DNA of 64,000 nucleotides from Chamaesiphon minutus PCC 6605 (GCF_000317145.1 NC_019697.1:6003889-6067888), one strand, 5' to 3'; positions 26,052-36,025 are shown, counted from the stretch's first letter. Numbers and translations are program-made. The notes: generated by a model not told the origin, from the letters alone.

Positions 26052-26801
26052 ATGACTTCCAAAACAACCAGTCTCATCGAACTACCTGCCGATTTAGATT
26101 GTACTCAGTTACCACAACATGTAGCCGCGATCATGGATGGGAATGGCAGATGGGCGAAACAGCGGGGATTTCCCCGGATGATGGGGCACAAACGCGGTGC
26201 GGATGCGCTCCGAGATCTGTTGCGGTGCTGCAAAGATTGGGGGATCGGTGCGCTGACTGTTTATGCCTTCTCGACCGAAAATTGGGGCAGATCGATGGAG
26301 GAAGTCGATTTTTTGATGACTCTATTTGAAAATCTATTTCAGTTGGAGTTAGCTGAAATGGTAGCGGAAGAAGTTAAATTAGAAGTTGTCGGCGATTTAG
26401 CCAATCTTCCGCCATCGCTATACGATGCGATCGATCGGGCAAAAACCGCTACCCAAGACAATCAAGGCGTGCGCTTTACCGTTGCGATCAATTATGGCGG
26501 CAGACAAGAAATCGTCCGTGCCTGTCAGGCAATTGCCACTCAGGTGCAGCAAGGACTGATTAAGGCGATCGAGATCGACGAACACTTACTCTCAAAACAC
26601 TTACACACTGCCGATCTCCCCGATCCCGATCTCTTGATTCGGACTAGCGGCGAAATGCGGATTAGTAACTTTTTGTTGTGGCAGTTGGCTTACGCCGAAA
26701 TCTATGTTACCGATACATTATGGCCAGATTTTGACAGACGCGCATTTCACAAAGCACTGCTTAACTATCAACAACGTCATCGGCGGTTTGGTAAGGCTTA
26801 G
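26052..26801 (+). CDS. uppS: Isoprenyl transferase (undecaprenyl diphosphate synthase)
   Basis: A 249-aa cis-prenyltransferase that builds the C55 carrier lipid for peptidoglycan and surface polysaccharide. The diphosphate-binding P-loop is [14 protein letters not shown] (Asp29), followed by [17 protein letters not shown] and [15 protein letters not shown], all hallmark motifs. Length is standard. The ATG at 26052 follows cdaA by 61 bases. The TAG stop lies inside the first unit of a long TTTAGGC heptamer array. Its product would also serve the polysaccharide cluster at 29.6-40 kb. Confidence 0.97.
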   Translation: MTSKTTSLIELPADLDCTQLPQHVAAIMDGNGRWAKQRGFPRMMGHKRGADALRDLLRCCKDWGIGALTVYAFSTENWGRSMEEVDFLMTLFENLFQLELAEMVAEEVKLEVVGDLANLPPSLYDAIDRAKTATQDNQGVRFTVAINYGGRQEIVRACQAIATQVQQGLIKAIEIDEHLLSKHLHTADLPDPDLLIRTSGEMRISNFLLWQLAYAEIYVTDTLWPDFDRRAFHKALLNYQQRHRRFGKA

Positions 26802-27080
26802 GTTTTAGGCTTTAGGTTTTAGGCTTTAGGCTTTAGGCTTTAGGCTTTAGGCTTTAGGCTTTAGGTTTTAGGCTTTAGGTCTTGTGGGACAGTGTTCCAT
26901 CCATTACCCATTACCCATTACCCATTACCCATTTATTCATCCACTCGATCGGGACTTAAGGATTTTCAGGATTAGGTTATCTGTGCTAACCAGTGTCTTC
27001 TATTTCCTCTCTCCTATCCCTGATCCCCTAAAGCCTAACGCCTATCCTCTCCTAACGCCTAACGCCTAACGCCTAAACCC
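26797..27080. repeat. Heptanucleotide arrays (TTTAGGC, ATTACCC, CCTAACG)
   Basis: Three different 7-mer arrays fill most of the 313-bp gap after uppS: about 12 units of TTTAGGC/TTTAGGT (26797-26880), five ATTACCC (26903-26932), and CCTAACG (27031-27078, broken by one diverged unit). The first includes the uppS stop codon. No gene is seen. Confidence 0.92.
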
Positions 27081-27114
27081 CCCCATCCACCCCTACCCCC
27101 CACCGGAGATCCTG

Positions 27115-28680
27115 ATGCAGGATTGTGATGAGTCTCGATCGAAGCATGATGAATTTCAACAATTGCAGTCCCGCTTAAAAAATTTGTGGGATAGTTTTGA
27201 CGCTCAATTCGATAGCGACTGTGATATTTTAGTAGTACCTTCGCTGAGTTTAGATCGAGACGAATTAGTCAAAGTTGAAGGGTGTATTCATTACGAAGAA
27301 CGGTTGTTATTTTCGCTGATGCGGTTGTCGAATCCGCGCACGCGGCTGATTTATGTTACTTCAGTACCATTGTCGCCGATGGCGATCGATTATTATTTAC
27401 AACTGTTGCCAGGAATTCCGTTTTCGCACGCGCGCGAGCGATTGTTATTATTTTCTACTGACGATCGATCTCTACAACCGCTCAGTCAAAAAATGCTCGA
27501 TCGTCCGCGTTTACTCGAACGAATCGCACGCGCTTTAAGACCCGATCGATCGGTGATGATTTGCTACAATTCTACGGCGGTCGAACGAGATTTGGCCGTG
27601 AAACTGGACGTACCACTCTACGCGCTCGATCCAGATTTATTATACTGGGGGACAAAAGCAGGCAGTCGGCAGATTTTCGCAGAATGTGGGCTACCCCATC
27701 CCGATGGCAGCCAGTTAGTATTTAACGATCGCGATTTGGCACAGGTGGCGGCAGAACTCTGGGAGCGACAACCGCATCTGCTCCGGATGGTAGTCAAGTT
27801 AAACGAGGGTTTTTCGGGCGAAGGTAATGCCATTCTCGATTTGCGTCCGTTGGGCAAGCCGAATAGTCCGATCGACCGAGTGCAAGCGATTTCCCAAGCT
27901 TTTGAAAATCTCAGCTTTCAGGGAGCAAACGAAACCTGGGCTAATTTTAAGGCTAAAATCGGCCATCTAGGCGCGATCGTCGAAGCTTTCGTTGAAGGGG
28001 AAGGAAAACAATCTCCCAGCGTGCAGGGGTGCATTACACCCATGGGTACGGTGGAAATTCTCTCTACCCACGATCAGATTTTGGGCGGCCCCGACGGTCA
28101 AATCTTTTTAGGCTGTCAATTTCCAGCGGCTGAAGGCTATCGTCGTCAATTACAAGATTTAGGCTTGGCAGTGGGTAAAAATCTCGCAGCTAAAGGCGCG
28201 ATCGAACGGTTTGGGGTAGATTTTATGGCCGTACCAAATTCCGATGGTAGTTGGGAGTTAGAAGCGATTGAAATTAACCTTCGCAAAGGGGGGACTACTC
28301 ATCCATTTATGACGCTAAAATTTCTGACCAATGGTTATTATCAACTAGAGTCAGGATTATTTTATAGTCAACAAGGTAAGCCAAAGTATTATGTTGCTTC
28401 GGACAATCTTCATAAGCCCCAATATCGCGGTTTATTACCTAACGATCTGATGGATATTATCGCGCATCATCGGTTGCATTTCGATACTAGTACCGAAACA
28501 GGAACTGTTTTTCATTTACTGGGTTCGCTATCGGAGTTTGGTAAAATTGGGTTGACAAGTATCGGTAATTCACTAGCCGAAGCTCAAGATATTTATCAAA
28601 AAGTCGAGGAAGTTTTAGACAAAGAAACTCGATCGATCGACAGTCAATCGACACTACCGATCGCTTGGAAATGTCGGTAA
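27115..28680 (+). CDS. PGM1-like ATP-grasp peptide ligase
   Basis: A 521-aa protein related to PGM1, the ATP-grasp peptide ligase first known from pheganomycin biosynthesis, and widespread in cyanobacteria as a single-copy gene of unknown role. It has an N-terminal pre-ATP-grasp domain (residues about 30-160), an ATP-grasp core with VVKLNEGFSGEGNAILDL (glycine-rich ATP loop) and VEAFVEGEGKQSPSVQG, and the metal-binding end GVDFMAV then LEAIEINLRKGGTTHP (Glu-Asn pair), plus a C-terminal PGM1_C-type region. The ATG at 27115 has a GGAG ribosome-binding site seven bases before it. It probably forms an amide bond between a carboxylate and an amine; no neighbouring peptide gene is found. Confidence 0.85.
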   Translation: MQDCDESRSKHDEFQQLQSRLKNLWDSFDAQFDSDCDILVVPSLSLDRDELVKVEGCIHYEERLLFSLMRLSNPRTRLIYVTSVPLSPMAIDYYLQLLPGIPFSHARERLLLFSTDDRSLQPLSQKMLDRPRLLERIARALRPDRSVMICYNSTAVERDLAVKLDVPLYALDPDLLYWGTKAGSRQIFAECGLPHPDGSQLVFNDRDLAQVAAELWERQPHLLRMVVKLNEGFSGEGNAILDLRPLGKPNSPIDRVQAISQAFENLSFQGANETWANFKAKIGHLGAIVEAFVEGEGKQSPSVQGCITPMGTVEILSTHDQILGGPDGQIFLGCQFPAAEGYRRQLQDLGLAVGKNLAAKGAIERFGVDFMAVPNSDGSWELEAIEINLRKGGTTHPFMTLKFLTNGYYQLESGLFYSQQGKPKYYVASDNLHKPQYRGLLPNDLMDIIAHHRLHFDTSTETGTVFHLLGSLSEFGKIGLTSIGNSLAEAQDIYQKVEEVLDKETRSIDSQSTLPIAWKCR

Positions 28681-28789
28681 GTTAATTGAGAATTGATAAT
28701 TATCGAAAAAGAACGACAGATGGATCGAGCGACTTCATATACAGTAAGACTTTCTCAATCCGCAATCCCCAATCCCCAATCTCCAAAGT

Positions 28790-29524
28790 TTAAGGCAGAG
28801 GATCGTTAACTACCGTGCCTAGATCGGCAGATTTGAGGAGAGTTTGCCACTGTGCTGCAACTTGAGGATTTGTCGGTTGCAGGCGGCGCAAATTGACTAA
28901 TTCTGTTAGTGCATCTTGCCAAATTTCGGCTTCGGCATAAATTTCGGGCTTGGTTGCTGTGGATGAAGAGGCGGAAACAGCCTCTAGTTTGGCAGTTAAG
29001 GCGGCATCGGGGGCAACGCGCCGAATAATGCTATTAGTAACGAGATTGACGGCTTCTTCGGAGTCGTTGCTGCACTGGATGCTTGACGACCAGCGATAAT
29101 CGCGATCGATTTCTAGTGGCGGCAATATGCCAGTCGCGGGTAAGCTTAGTGCAATTATTCGGCGTTTGCCAGCGAGTTGAAATTTAGCTTGATAAACTGT
29201 TTTATTCCCATCCTTCAAGGTAAATTCTAGAGGGACGGGACTATTTGTTGGTATAGCGGGTACTCTCAGATAAAAAGTGGGATAAGCGGTAGTTGTCACG
29301 GCAATCCCCTCTAGTGGCGTCAGCGCGATGGGAAGATCGGTTACACAATTTCCCCGCGTTGCTGCGGCTTCGCGACGGACTGGCGATCCTAGTGATGGTA
29401 CTTTATAGCGTTTGGCAGCCCACCGTGCGGGAATACCATTGGCGATCGCTTCAGTTGAGATAATATTTGTAGCAAAACTGGCTACTAAGGCGATCGCCAG
29501 TCCCCAGCGATAATTTTTCCACAT
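28790..29524 (-). CDS. DUF928 secreted protein
   Basis: A 244-aa protein with a signal peptide (residues 1-29, WGLAIALVASFATNIISTEAIA) and the cyanobacterial DUF928 domain: RRAAATRGNC, IALTPLEG, TAYPTFYLRVPA, and the C-terminal helical part with WQDALTELVNLRRLQPTNPQVAAQWQTLL. It is likely periplasmic or envelope-associated. The function of DUF928 is unknown; members often sit near CHAT or two-component genes, but not here. It ends next to a heptamer array and is convergent with the ligase gene. Confidence 0.85.
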   Translation of the reverse strand: MWKNYRWGLAIALVASFATNIISTEAIANGIPARWAAKRYKVPSLGSPVRREAAATRGNCVTDLPIALTPLEGIAVTTTAYPTFYLRVPAIPTNSPVPLEFTLKDGNKTVYQAKFQLAGKRRIIALSLPATGILPPLEIDRDYRWSSSIQCSNDSEEAVNLVTNSIIRRVAPDAALTAKLEAVSASSSTATKPEIYAEAEIWQDALTELVNLRRLQPTNPQVAAQWQTLLKSADLGTVVNDPLP

Positions 29525-29660
29525 AAAAAGTTAATTTATTTAATTTATAGTAACCGCCAGAGTTTCGATCCTAGCTACTATATAGATGAATCAGTTGTAC
29601 TGCATGATGTTCCAGAAATGTCTGCGATTGAAATCGTGGTTTGGCAATTGCTCTGGACAT

Positions 29661-31373
29661 TTAACTACGAACAAAGCCCGCTTTAATCCCCTGGCTGGGG
29701 TCTCGCAGTTTAACTTGGGTGGGATCGTATGCACATGGCAATTCATTCGTCCAGCAGCCACGATTTTTACCGTCAACAGGTGACAAATAAATAACATCAT
29801 TTACTTGATGCTCAACGGTGGTAAATCGATCGATTGCTGGCGGCAAAATCAGCATCAGATAATTCGATCGAACTTGGAGCGTCGTGGCGATTGCCACAAT
29901 CAATAGTAGGAAGATCGCCACGGGTGTGGTGCGCTCGATCGATACTTTAGCCCCGATTGGATTGGTAGAAAACCGAGTGTGACAATACGTTGCTACCGCG
30001 AAGCCAGGTAACAGGAATAAGTAAGGCACCATGAACCGATTTAGGGGAGACGTCAGTAGGAAAAAACTGATTCCCACACAGGCAATTTCGATCTGCCAGA
30101 TCGAAGTGAGTCGATCGATCGCACTGAGCTGCCGAGTTTTTAGCAAATAAATCGCACAACCCGCTGAAATTGCCATCGTGAGCGAGCTTGCCTTTTTACC
30201 AGAATTTTTGAGCCAATGTTGAAATGCCCACAGCCAGGGATGAATGCCCGCTGGTGGCTTGCCATACCAGTCAATCCAGTGATGGGTATCATTGGCGATC
30301 CGGAGATCGCCTCTAACTGTCCACGGTAAGTCTAGGCAAAAGGCAGTAGATGGATAGAGCGGACAGCCAGATGTGACTAGATTTGACAACAACAATGGCG
30401 TTAGTAGTAGGGTTGCCGCCGCAGCAATCGCCATCCGCTGGATAATGTGGGGATTGTATCCGGCTCGAATTAGGAACCACAGTCCAGTTACAAATAGTAG
30501 AGGTAGAGTAGTGAGCTTGATTGAGACAGCTCCAACTGCCAAAAACAGAGGCACGATCTGCCGAGATAGCGTGAATCGCTCCGTGATATCTTCGGTTTCG
30601 ATGACTAAAATTGTCCAGGCGACGACCGCCACCATTAGCACTGCGGCAATATCGGGTGAGGGCGAAACTAAAATATCGGGCATGACACTAATCCGGATCG
30701 TCATAAATAACAACAGGCAACTGTCATAAATTACAACAAACCAATCACTCAGCCGTCCCTGTTGACGGATTAATCGCCAGCCACAGAGTGCCACATGTAG
30801 GACGACTAGCAAGAACACAAATCCATTGGCAGTCGCACCAGTCCGATCGATCGACCAATCAGGATTGAGCGGTGCAGAAAAGGCAAACCAGGCAGAAGTA
30901 AAGCCCAAGTTGGCAAATAGTAAAGCTAATCCTGGTACTGTCCCAAAATTGCTCAGCCAGCGGAGCAAACTGTAGTGATAAAGTCCCGAATCATACCATT
31001 GTACAGGCTGAGCATATCGTGTGGCGATCGCGATCGCCACACCTAAATACACCAAAATTTGCGTCCTTGAAATCTGGCGATACAATGCAAATATTTCTAA
31101 TCGAGTCGATCGCGATCGCAGTGATATTAATAACAAAATGCTGAAAACAAGGCAGCCGATTGACGGTGATAACGGTATGAATAAAGCAATTGCTAGTAGC
31201 CCAATCGAGATCGCCAGCATTCCCAACCAGGTGGAGATAATCACGCGATCGCCCAATCTGGAAAACGGACTATTTTCTCGTGAAATCTTAATTTCTAATA
31301 GATTTAGCAATCCTAATCCACAGCTATAGCACCCAATTAGTAGCAACGTCCAAACTGAGATAAAATACAGCAT
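29661..31373 (-). CDS. Polytopic membrane protein of the polysaccharide cluster
   Basis: A 570-aa integral membrane protein with about a dozen hydrophobic helices and a C-terminal soluble stretch of about 60 residues. The conserved loop WYDSGLYHYSLLRWL (about 127-141) and the layout (catalytic-like loops between helices 1-4) resemble the LIC_10190/GT39-like membrane family of lipid-linked sugar or polymer proteins, such as polymerases. By position, last in a run of minus-strand glycosyltransferase genes, it could be a polymerase (Wzy-like) or a glycosyltransferase using a lipid donor. I cannot distinguish these from sequence. ATG at 31373 is clear. Confidence 0.6.
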   Translation of the reverse strand: MLYFISVWTLLLIGCYSCGLGLLNLLEIKISRENSPFSRLGDRVIISTWLGMLAISIGLLAIALFIPLSPSIGCLVFSILLLISLRSRSTRLEIFALYRQISRTQILVYLGVAIAIATRYAQPVQWYDSGLYHYSLLRWLSNFGTVPGLALLFANLGFTSAWFAFSAPLNPDWSIDRTGATANGFVFLLVVLHVALCGWRLIRQQGRLSDWFVVIYDSCLLLFMTIRISVMPDILVSPSPDIAAVLMVAVVAWTILVIETEDITERFTLSRQIVPLFLAVGAVSIKLTTLPLLFVTGLWFLIRAGYNPHIIQRMAIAAAATLLLTPLLLSNLVTSGCPLYPSTAFCLDLPWTVRGDLRIANDTHHWIDWYGKPPAGIHPWLWAFQHWLKNSGKKASSLTMAISAGCAIYLLKTRQLSAIDRLTSIWQIEIACVGISFFLLTSPLNRFMVPYLFLLPGFAVATYCHTRFSTNPIGAKVSIERTTPVAIFLLLIVAIATTLQVRSNYLMLILPPAIDRFTTVEHQVNDVIYLSPVDGKNRGCWTNELPCAYDPTQVKLRDPSQGIKAGFVRS

Positions 31374-31397
31374 ATTAATAATAGTTGAACGAGTTAA

Positions 31398-32303
31398 TCA
31401 GGTGAGATTTGATACTTGCGGTCCAGCGGCTCGCCGCTCGTAAAAGAAACCGAGCACATTAGCTATCTGGGATAAAAACATTAATACACTTAAATAGATT
31501 GCCTGAGGGAGTGAAACCTTGAGCAGCGGATAAGTTAGTAATTTAAAATAGAACGATAGTGGCTCGACGGCAATCGGAGATCGCTTGCGTTGGGCGCGGG
31601 CTTGATGAAAACAAAATGCGCCGCGTCCATAGTTAAAATGTTGTCGCCAAAATGTTAACAAAGTTAATTGATGGGCGTGATAAACTTGCGCCTGTGGCGC
31701 ATAAACCAACTTACCGCCGCGATCCAACCACCGATCGCAAAACTCGCGATCTTCACCTGCTGCGAGGGGAAAGTTAGTATCAAAACCCGCGATCGATCTA
31801 AATTTTTCTACAGGTAATGCGAAGTTATTAGAGGCGAAAAAGTTAACCGTTGCTTTGCCATGATTATAGTATTCGTAGAGATAATCGATGAGAAGTTGAC
31901 TGGCTGTGGAATAAACATTTTCTGATAGTGCATTAATTGTTTGTCCGCCGATTAATGCCTGAGCATTCGATGCAAACTGAGTCGCCAAAATAGACAGCCA
32001 ATTAGCTGTCGGTAAGCAATCATCATCTGTAAAAACAATAAATTTTCCTGTAGCGATCGCGGCTCCAGCATTCCGCGCACTGGCAGGGCCAGCATTTTCT
32101 TGGCGCAATAGTTTCAGATCTAGATCGGGTTTAAATGGAGCGACGATCGGATCGAGGGGCATCTCACTACCATCATCGACAACAATTACTTCAAAATTTT
32201 CTCGCGAGTATTCAATTTTAGCGATCGCTTCCAAGCAGGTGCGAAGTCGATCGGGACGATTGTAAGTGGGGATGACAATTGAGAACAGTAGATTTTCAGC
32301 CAT
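31398..32303 (-). CDS. Glycosyltransferase family 2
   Basis: A 301-aa inverting GT-A fold enzyme. VVIPTYNRPDRLRTCLEAI (N-terminus), VVDDGS, AGPASARNAG and the metal-binding FTDDDCLP (DxD-type), then a late acceptor region with GEDREFCDRWLDRGG, are the family signature. A C-terminal hydrophobic segment (about 255-290) suggests membrane attachment. Sugar donor and acceptor unknown. Transcribed between the GT2 and the membrane protein gene, short gaps, same strand. Confidence 0.9.
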   Translation of the reverse strand: MAENLLFSIVIPTYNRPDRLRTCLEAIAKIEYSRENFEVIVVDDGSEMPLDPIVAPFKPDLDLKLLRQENAGPASARNAGAAIATGKFIVFTDDDCLPTANWLSILATQFASNAQALIGGQTINALSENVYSTASQLLIDYLYEYYNHGKATVNFFASNNFALPVEKFRSIAGFDTNFPLAAGEDREFCDRWLDRGGKLVYAPQAQVYHAHQLTLLTFWRQHFNYGRGAFCFHQARAQRKRSPIAVEPLSFYFKLLTYPLLKVSLPQAIYLSVLMFLSQIANVLGFFYERRAAGPQVSNLT

Positions 32304-32335
32304 AATAACTCAGATATTTAATTCATTGCTTCAGG

Positions 32336-33256
32336 TTAATATCTAGCAGAGGTTCCACCAAATTTCAGTCGTATTTTTTCCCGTCCACTGACATAGCGAA
32401 CGAAAATAATCGCTCTGGAAACTTGGATTTTTTGGTAGTAATTTTTCAATCGATCGTCCTTCCAAATCATCATGATAAACATTACAGGTGGAATCAAATC
32501 GGCAATCACGCTATTTAAATATAGGAAGTTTTGTTTTAGAGCAGAAGCTGCTACCAGATTAATCAGATCGTATTGTCCTCCAGCCATCCGAATAGTCCGC
32601 AGATAGAGTTCGTCAAATGAATATCGAGCTGGATGTTTGACACACACATCTGCGGCATAAATCTGTCGATATCCGCTGGTATGAACTCGTTGCCCCCATT
32701 CTAAATCGCCTCTAGATTTTAAACTTGAATTAAACCGCCCAACTTTTTCAAAGATCTCTCGAAATGTAAACATATTTGCTGTGGCACCAAAGTGGTGCTG
32801 CTCGACCAATTTCTGTTGGGGAAAAGCTGTTAAATACTCATACAATTCGACAGCAGTTGGGCGATCTGGATCTTTGCAGAAAATTTCAATTTTGCCAGCC
32901 ACCAATCCACAATTTGGCGATGATAGTAAATGTTTCACCCCTTGTTCGATCCAATTCTGGCTCGGAATACAATCCGCATCTGTAAAAGCGATAATACTCC
33001 CTGTGGCGATCGAGATTCCGTGATTTCGAGCGGCATAAGAGCCTGGAGTCTGCTCTACAGTGGCGATCGCGCGAAATCCAGCCACGACACCAGCAATGTC
33101 GAACTCCCGATCGGAACCATTATCCACCACGATCGTCTCATACAAATGCTGTGGATAAGTTTGTCGATCTAAAGCTGTCAAGCAAATTTTCAGTCGCTCG
33201 ACATCATTGAAGACGGGAATAATAACTGAGACAAATGGAGACTGAATGTGAGCCAT
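32336..33256 (-). CDS. Glycosyltransferase family 2
   Basis: A 306-aa GT2 enzyme. MAHIQSPFVSVIIPVFND starts the GT-A fold, so the ATG at 33256 is chosen; the frame continues upstream to a GTG at 33370 but this would run into the 3' end of the flippase pseudogene. Family motifs: VVDNGS, GSYAARNHG, FTDADCIPS (DxD), and the acceptor segment GRFNSSLKSRGDLEWGQRVH. The C-terminus carries a weak membrane helix. It lies 44 bases downstream of the broken flippase, so polar effects of the insertion on this gene are possible. Confidence 0.9.
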   Translation of the reverse strand: MAHIQSPFVSVIIPVFNDVERLKICLTALDRQTYPQHLYETIVVDNGSDREFDIAGVVAGFRAIATVEQTPGSYAARNHGISIATGSIIAFTDADCIPSQNWIEQGVKHLLSSPNCGLVAGKIEIFCKDPDRPTAVELYEYLTAFPQQKLVEQHHFGATANMFTFREIFEKVGRFNSSLKSRGDLEWGQRVHTSGYRQIYAADVCVKHPARYSFDELYLRTIRMAGGQYDLINLVAASALKQNFLYLNSVIADLIPPVMFIMMIWKDDRLKNYYQKIQVSRAIIFVRYVSGREKIRLKFGGTSARY

Positions 33257-33299
33257 TTGGATTTGGGATTGGGGATTTTGAATTATGCCCACAGTGAGA

Positions 33300-33641
33300 T
33301 TAGCGAGAGGGCAATCGATCTCGGATGGCGGTGCGGAATTGAGTCCGTTCTTGGGGGGTAAATTCGCCACTGAGCAACAGTCCTAGCAAAATGACCGTAG
33401 AGATCGCCAGCAGTTTTAGCAATACCCAGTGAGGCGGCAAACTGATACTGCTGAGTCCGTAAGCGCAACCACACATCACGATCGCCCGCAACAGCGATCG
33501 CCACGGCGGGAGAATGCCCCAGAGTCGATAGATCGTCAGCACCGAAGCAATCGCCCCACCACTTGCAACTGTAGTCGCCACGATCGCCGCACCGATCGAT
33601 CCCCAGCGCGGAATTAATATCAGATGACCGACGATCGCCAA
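33300..33641 (-). pseudogene. 3' fragment of IS-disrupted oligosaccharide flippase
   Basis: A 113-codon open frame that starts inside the IS-target duplication and encodes the last membrane helices (VGHLILIPRWGSIGAAIVATTV, and a late LLKLLAISTVILLGLLL) of a MATE/Wzx-type polysaccharide flippase whose 5' part is at 34916-36025. When the IS and one copy of the 9-bp duplication are removed, the two parts join in frame (residues ...APLVP then LAIVGH...). It begins with TTG and has no ribosome-binding site, so it is probably not translated as a separate protein. Confidence 0.9.
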
Positions 33642-33651
33642 TGGTACTAAG

Positions 33652-34919
33652 CTGTCGGGGCGACTTGTCGCCTATAACGCTGATAGGATAAGTCTCATAG
33701 CTCTCAAGCCTTGTTGATAATTAGGTAGTTTATGTGGGGACAAAGACATTAATTCAACAACAACCTGCCAATTACTAGATGTTGAATCGACCCATGATTC
33801 ACCCCAGAGTCCAATATAGAAAGTGCTATGTCTAGCATATTTTCGGTGATGTTCTGTTTTTCTGCCGAGATATTCTTGAACTTGCTTTGATTTGATATCT
33901 ATCCCTTGGATGATACTCTTCAAGTATGCTAGTGATAGCAAAATCAATAATTTGCTCAATCGTTCGCCCGTTAAATTAGTCTTTTCTAAGTTATATCCTC
34001 CGCCCTTAAAGTCTCGAAACATCTCCTCAATTCCAAATCTTTTAGCATAGGTATCAACTGCTGCTTGTAGATCTGCCAAGCTGGTCAGAATATACCAAGG
34101 CTCTTTTGTGGTAATATTTCGATATTTACCTAGCCATTTACCTGCTAGGTTAAATCCTTCAACTGGTGCAGTTTTTCTAATTGTTACTTCTTGATTAAAA
34201 AAGCTATTTCCTGGCTCTAATCCTAGCCTTTTCAGTTCAGTCCACAATTCCTCTTCAGTCTTGATACAAACATTCTTTTTCAGTCGTAAACAGAAATCTA
34301 TTTTCTGCTCTCTAAGCCAGTTCGCAAGAGTAACACTACAAAATTCACGATCTCCCAGTACCAACAAGCTATAATCTGATAGGGCAGCGAATACTGGGGT
34401 TAATACTAATTGTTGGTTTTCCAATGTACTGTTCCCTTGTTTATCAAGCATTTGCCAATAAATAGGAATTGCTCTCTTTCGCCAAATCATACTGACCATC
34501 AAAATATTGTTTGATTGCCATTTGGTTCGATCTATTGCTAAATATATAATATTATTCTGTTTGACATTGCCTTTAATCCAAGCAATCACTAGTGATAACC
34601 AAACATTATCTAAATCCCATTCATCATTTGATAAAAATCTCTGGACTTTTTTTCTTCTGCTTTCAAATTTAATTGGCATCGCTAGTTTTGTTGCGATGCT
34701 TTCTAGCGTGACTTCTTTAATAGATTGCACTACTTGAATCAATAAAATTGTCAATAAGTAGTTACCGCGTGTGAATTTTTCTGACAAATGGGCATGATAC
34801 AATTCTGGTAACATTTAATTGTTTTTTGGGTAAGAAGCTCTCTTACCCTATCTTTTTTGATACTATTTGTCTAGAGTTGTCTCTCTGCCGAGTTTTCAGG
34901 CGACCTGTCGCCCCGTCAG
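33652..34919. mobile_element. IS4-family insertion sequence (1268 bp)
   Basis: The element is bounded by imperfect inverted repeats, left CTGTCGGGGCGACTTGTCGC and right (reversed) CTGACGGGGCGACAGGTCGC, and by a 9-bp target duplication GGTACTAAG (33643-33651 and 34920-34928). It contains one transposase gene on the minus strand. The 9-bp duplication and the Y-R-E-K transposase signature place it in the IS4 group. Ends and duplication are intact and the transposase is full length, so the insertion looks recent and the element potentially active. Confidence 0.95.
33672..34814 (-). CDS. IS4-family transposase (DDE, YREK signature)
   Basis: A 380-aa DDE transposase. Catalytic Asp residues are in YLAIDRTKW (first D) and LVLGDREFC (second D), and the third acidic residue is the Glu of YAKRFGIEEMFRDFK, which fits the Y-(2)-R-(3)-E-(6)-K signature of IS4-like elements. 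The N-terminal about 90 residues (LPELYHAHLSEKF...) are the DNA-binding part. It is complete, without stops or frameshifts. Oriented with the surrounding genes. Confidence 0.96.
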   Translation of the reverse strand: MLPELYHAHLSEKFTRGNYLLTILLIQVVQSIKEVTLESIATKLAMPIKFESRRKKVQRFLSNDEWDLDNVWLSLVIAWIKGNVKQNNIIYLAIDRTKWQSNNILMVSMIWRKRAIPIYWQMLDKQGNSTLENQQLVLTPVFAALSDYSLLVLGDREFCSVTLANWLREQKIDFCLRLKKNVCIKTEEELWTELKRLGLEPGNSFFNQEVTIRKTAPVEGFNLAGKWLGKYRNITTKEPWYILTSLADLQAAVDTYAKRFGIEEMFRDFKGGGYNLEKTNLTGERLSKLLILLSLAYLKSIIQGIDIKSKQVQEYLGRKTEHHRKYARHSTFYIGLWGESWVDSTSSNWQVVVELMSLSPHKLPNYQQGLRAMRLILSAL

Positions 34920-36025
34920 GGTACTAAGGGCGCAGCTAGCATCAATGTCCAGTTAGGTTTACCTGCCGCCGTCAGGATGGCGGTCGTCACCGAAATCATC
35001 GCTAATGCGATCGCCCCAAATATTAACACCGCCAGCACGGGAGCAGCAGGTAAAAAGGGTTTCCCAAAGATGAACTGGACGATTTCTGGCGCAGCACCCG
35101 CATTCATGCCAGCAAAGGGTAGCATCAGCACGATCGATCTGAGCGCATGGCAACCAGTTTGCTCGGCGGCGAGCTTGTCACCTCGTGCTAGGGTGCGCGT
35201 TAGTGTCGATAGCAATAGTGGCGCAAACGACAGCGAAAAGATGCCCGGAATTAGGGCTAAATTTTGGGCGGCTCCATAAATACCGACCTCAGCAGCGGTG
35301 CCACCCATCAGTTTGAGGGCAAATAAATCGAGCTTTTCGTAGAGGCGCATACTCAGTGCGAATAAAAACAGCGGCACTGCATAGTTCCACAGCTTCCGCA
35401 TCGGAAAATTGGTGCGATCGAATAGCGACGGACGCACATAAAACCGACAGATGAGCAGTTCTACCAACGAAGCCCCGATACTACCCAAAATCGCCCCTGG
35501 CACCGATAACCCCATCGCTACTAATCCGACAATCAGTAACAACCGCGCCAGCCAACGTCCGGCAGTAGCGATCGCGCGTTGCGGAAATCGACCGATGCCT
35601 ACTAAGATACTGCGATGAACGTAGCCCACACAAAACAGTGGCAGATCCACCGCAAATAGCCGCAGATAGAATGCTAGTTCTGGCTCGCCAAGTTGCGAAG
35701 CGATCGAGTCTGCTAGCAGCCAGATCGAGAGCATCGCGCCACACCCCAATAGCAAATGCAGTCGCAGCACTGCCGCACCGATCGCTCGCCAATCGGCTGC
35801 TTCCCCCACAAATTTGATGGTGGTGCGCGTAAAGACAGAAGTAATACTCCAACCGATCCAACCAATGAGGGTGGCTGCTAGGGTAAATAAACCGTAGCCC
35901 TCTGCCCCCAACCGCCGAGTCAGAAAAGCGGCTGTTAACAGCCCAGTCGGTAACAACAGAGCCTCCGCCAAGAAGACCCAGATCGTACCGCTGACTATCT
36001 TTTGACTGGTGGGTGTCGAACTCAT
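34916..36025 (-). pseudogene. 5' fragment of IS-disrupted oligosaccharide flippase (Wzx/MATE-like)
   Basis: 369 codons encode the N-terminal three-quarters of a polysaccharide-biosynthesis flippase (MATE/MOP superfamily): MSSTPTSQKIVSGTIWVFLAEA, then alternating helices, including FLTRRLGAEGYGLFTLAATL, ALSMRLYEKLDLFALKLMGG and VGIYGAAQNLALIPG. The frame runs into the insertion and stops at the first bases of the IS. With the 3' fragment it makes 482 residues, a normal flippase length. The break removes the last two or three helices, so lipid-linked oligosaccharide export by this protein is expected to be lost unless a paralogue compensates. Start ATG at 36025 is clear. Confidence 0.9.

Noticed and set aside
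26797-26880. CRISPR array
   Set aside because: Regular repeats, but the unit is 7 bp without spacers; the same holds for all arrays in the window. No cas genes are seen.
33300-33641. Independent small membrane protein of 113 residues
   Set aside because: It joins in frame with the 5' flippase fragment once the IS is removed and has only a TTG start in the target duplication.
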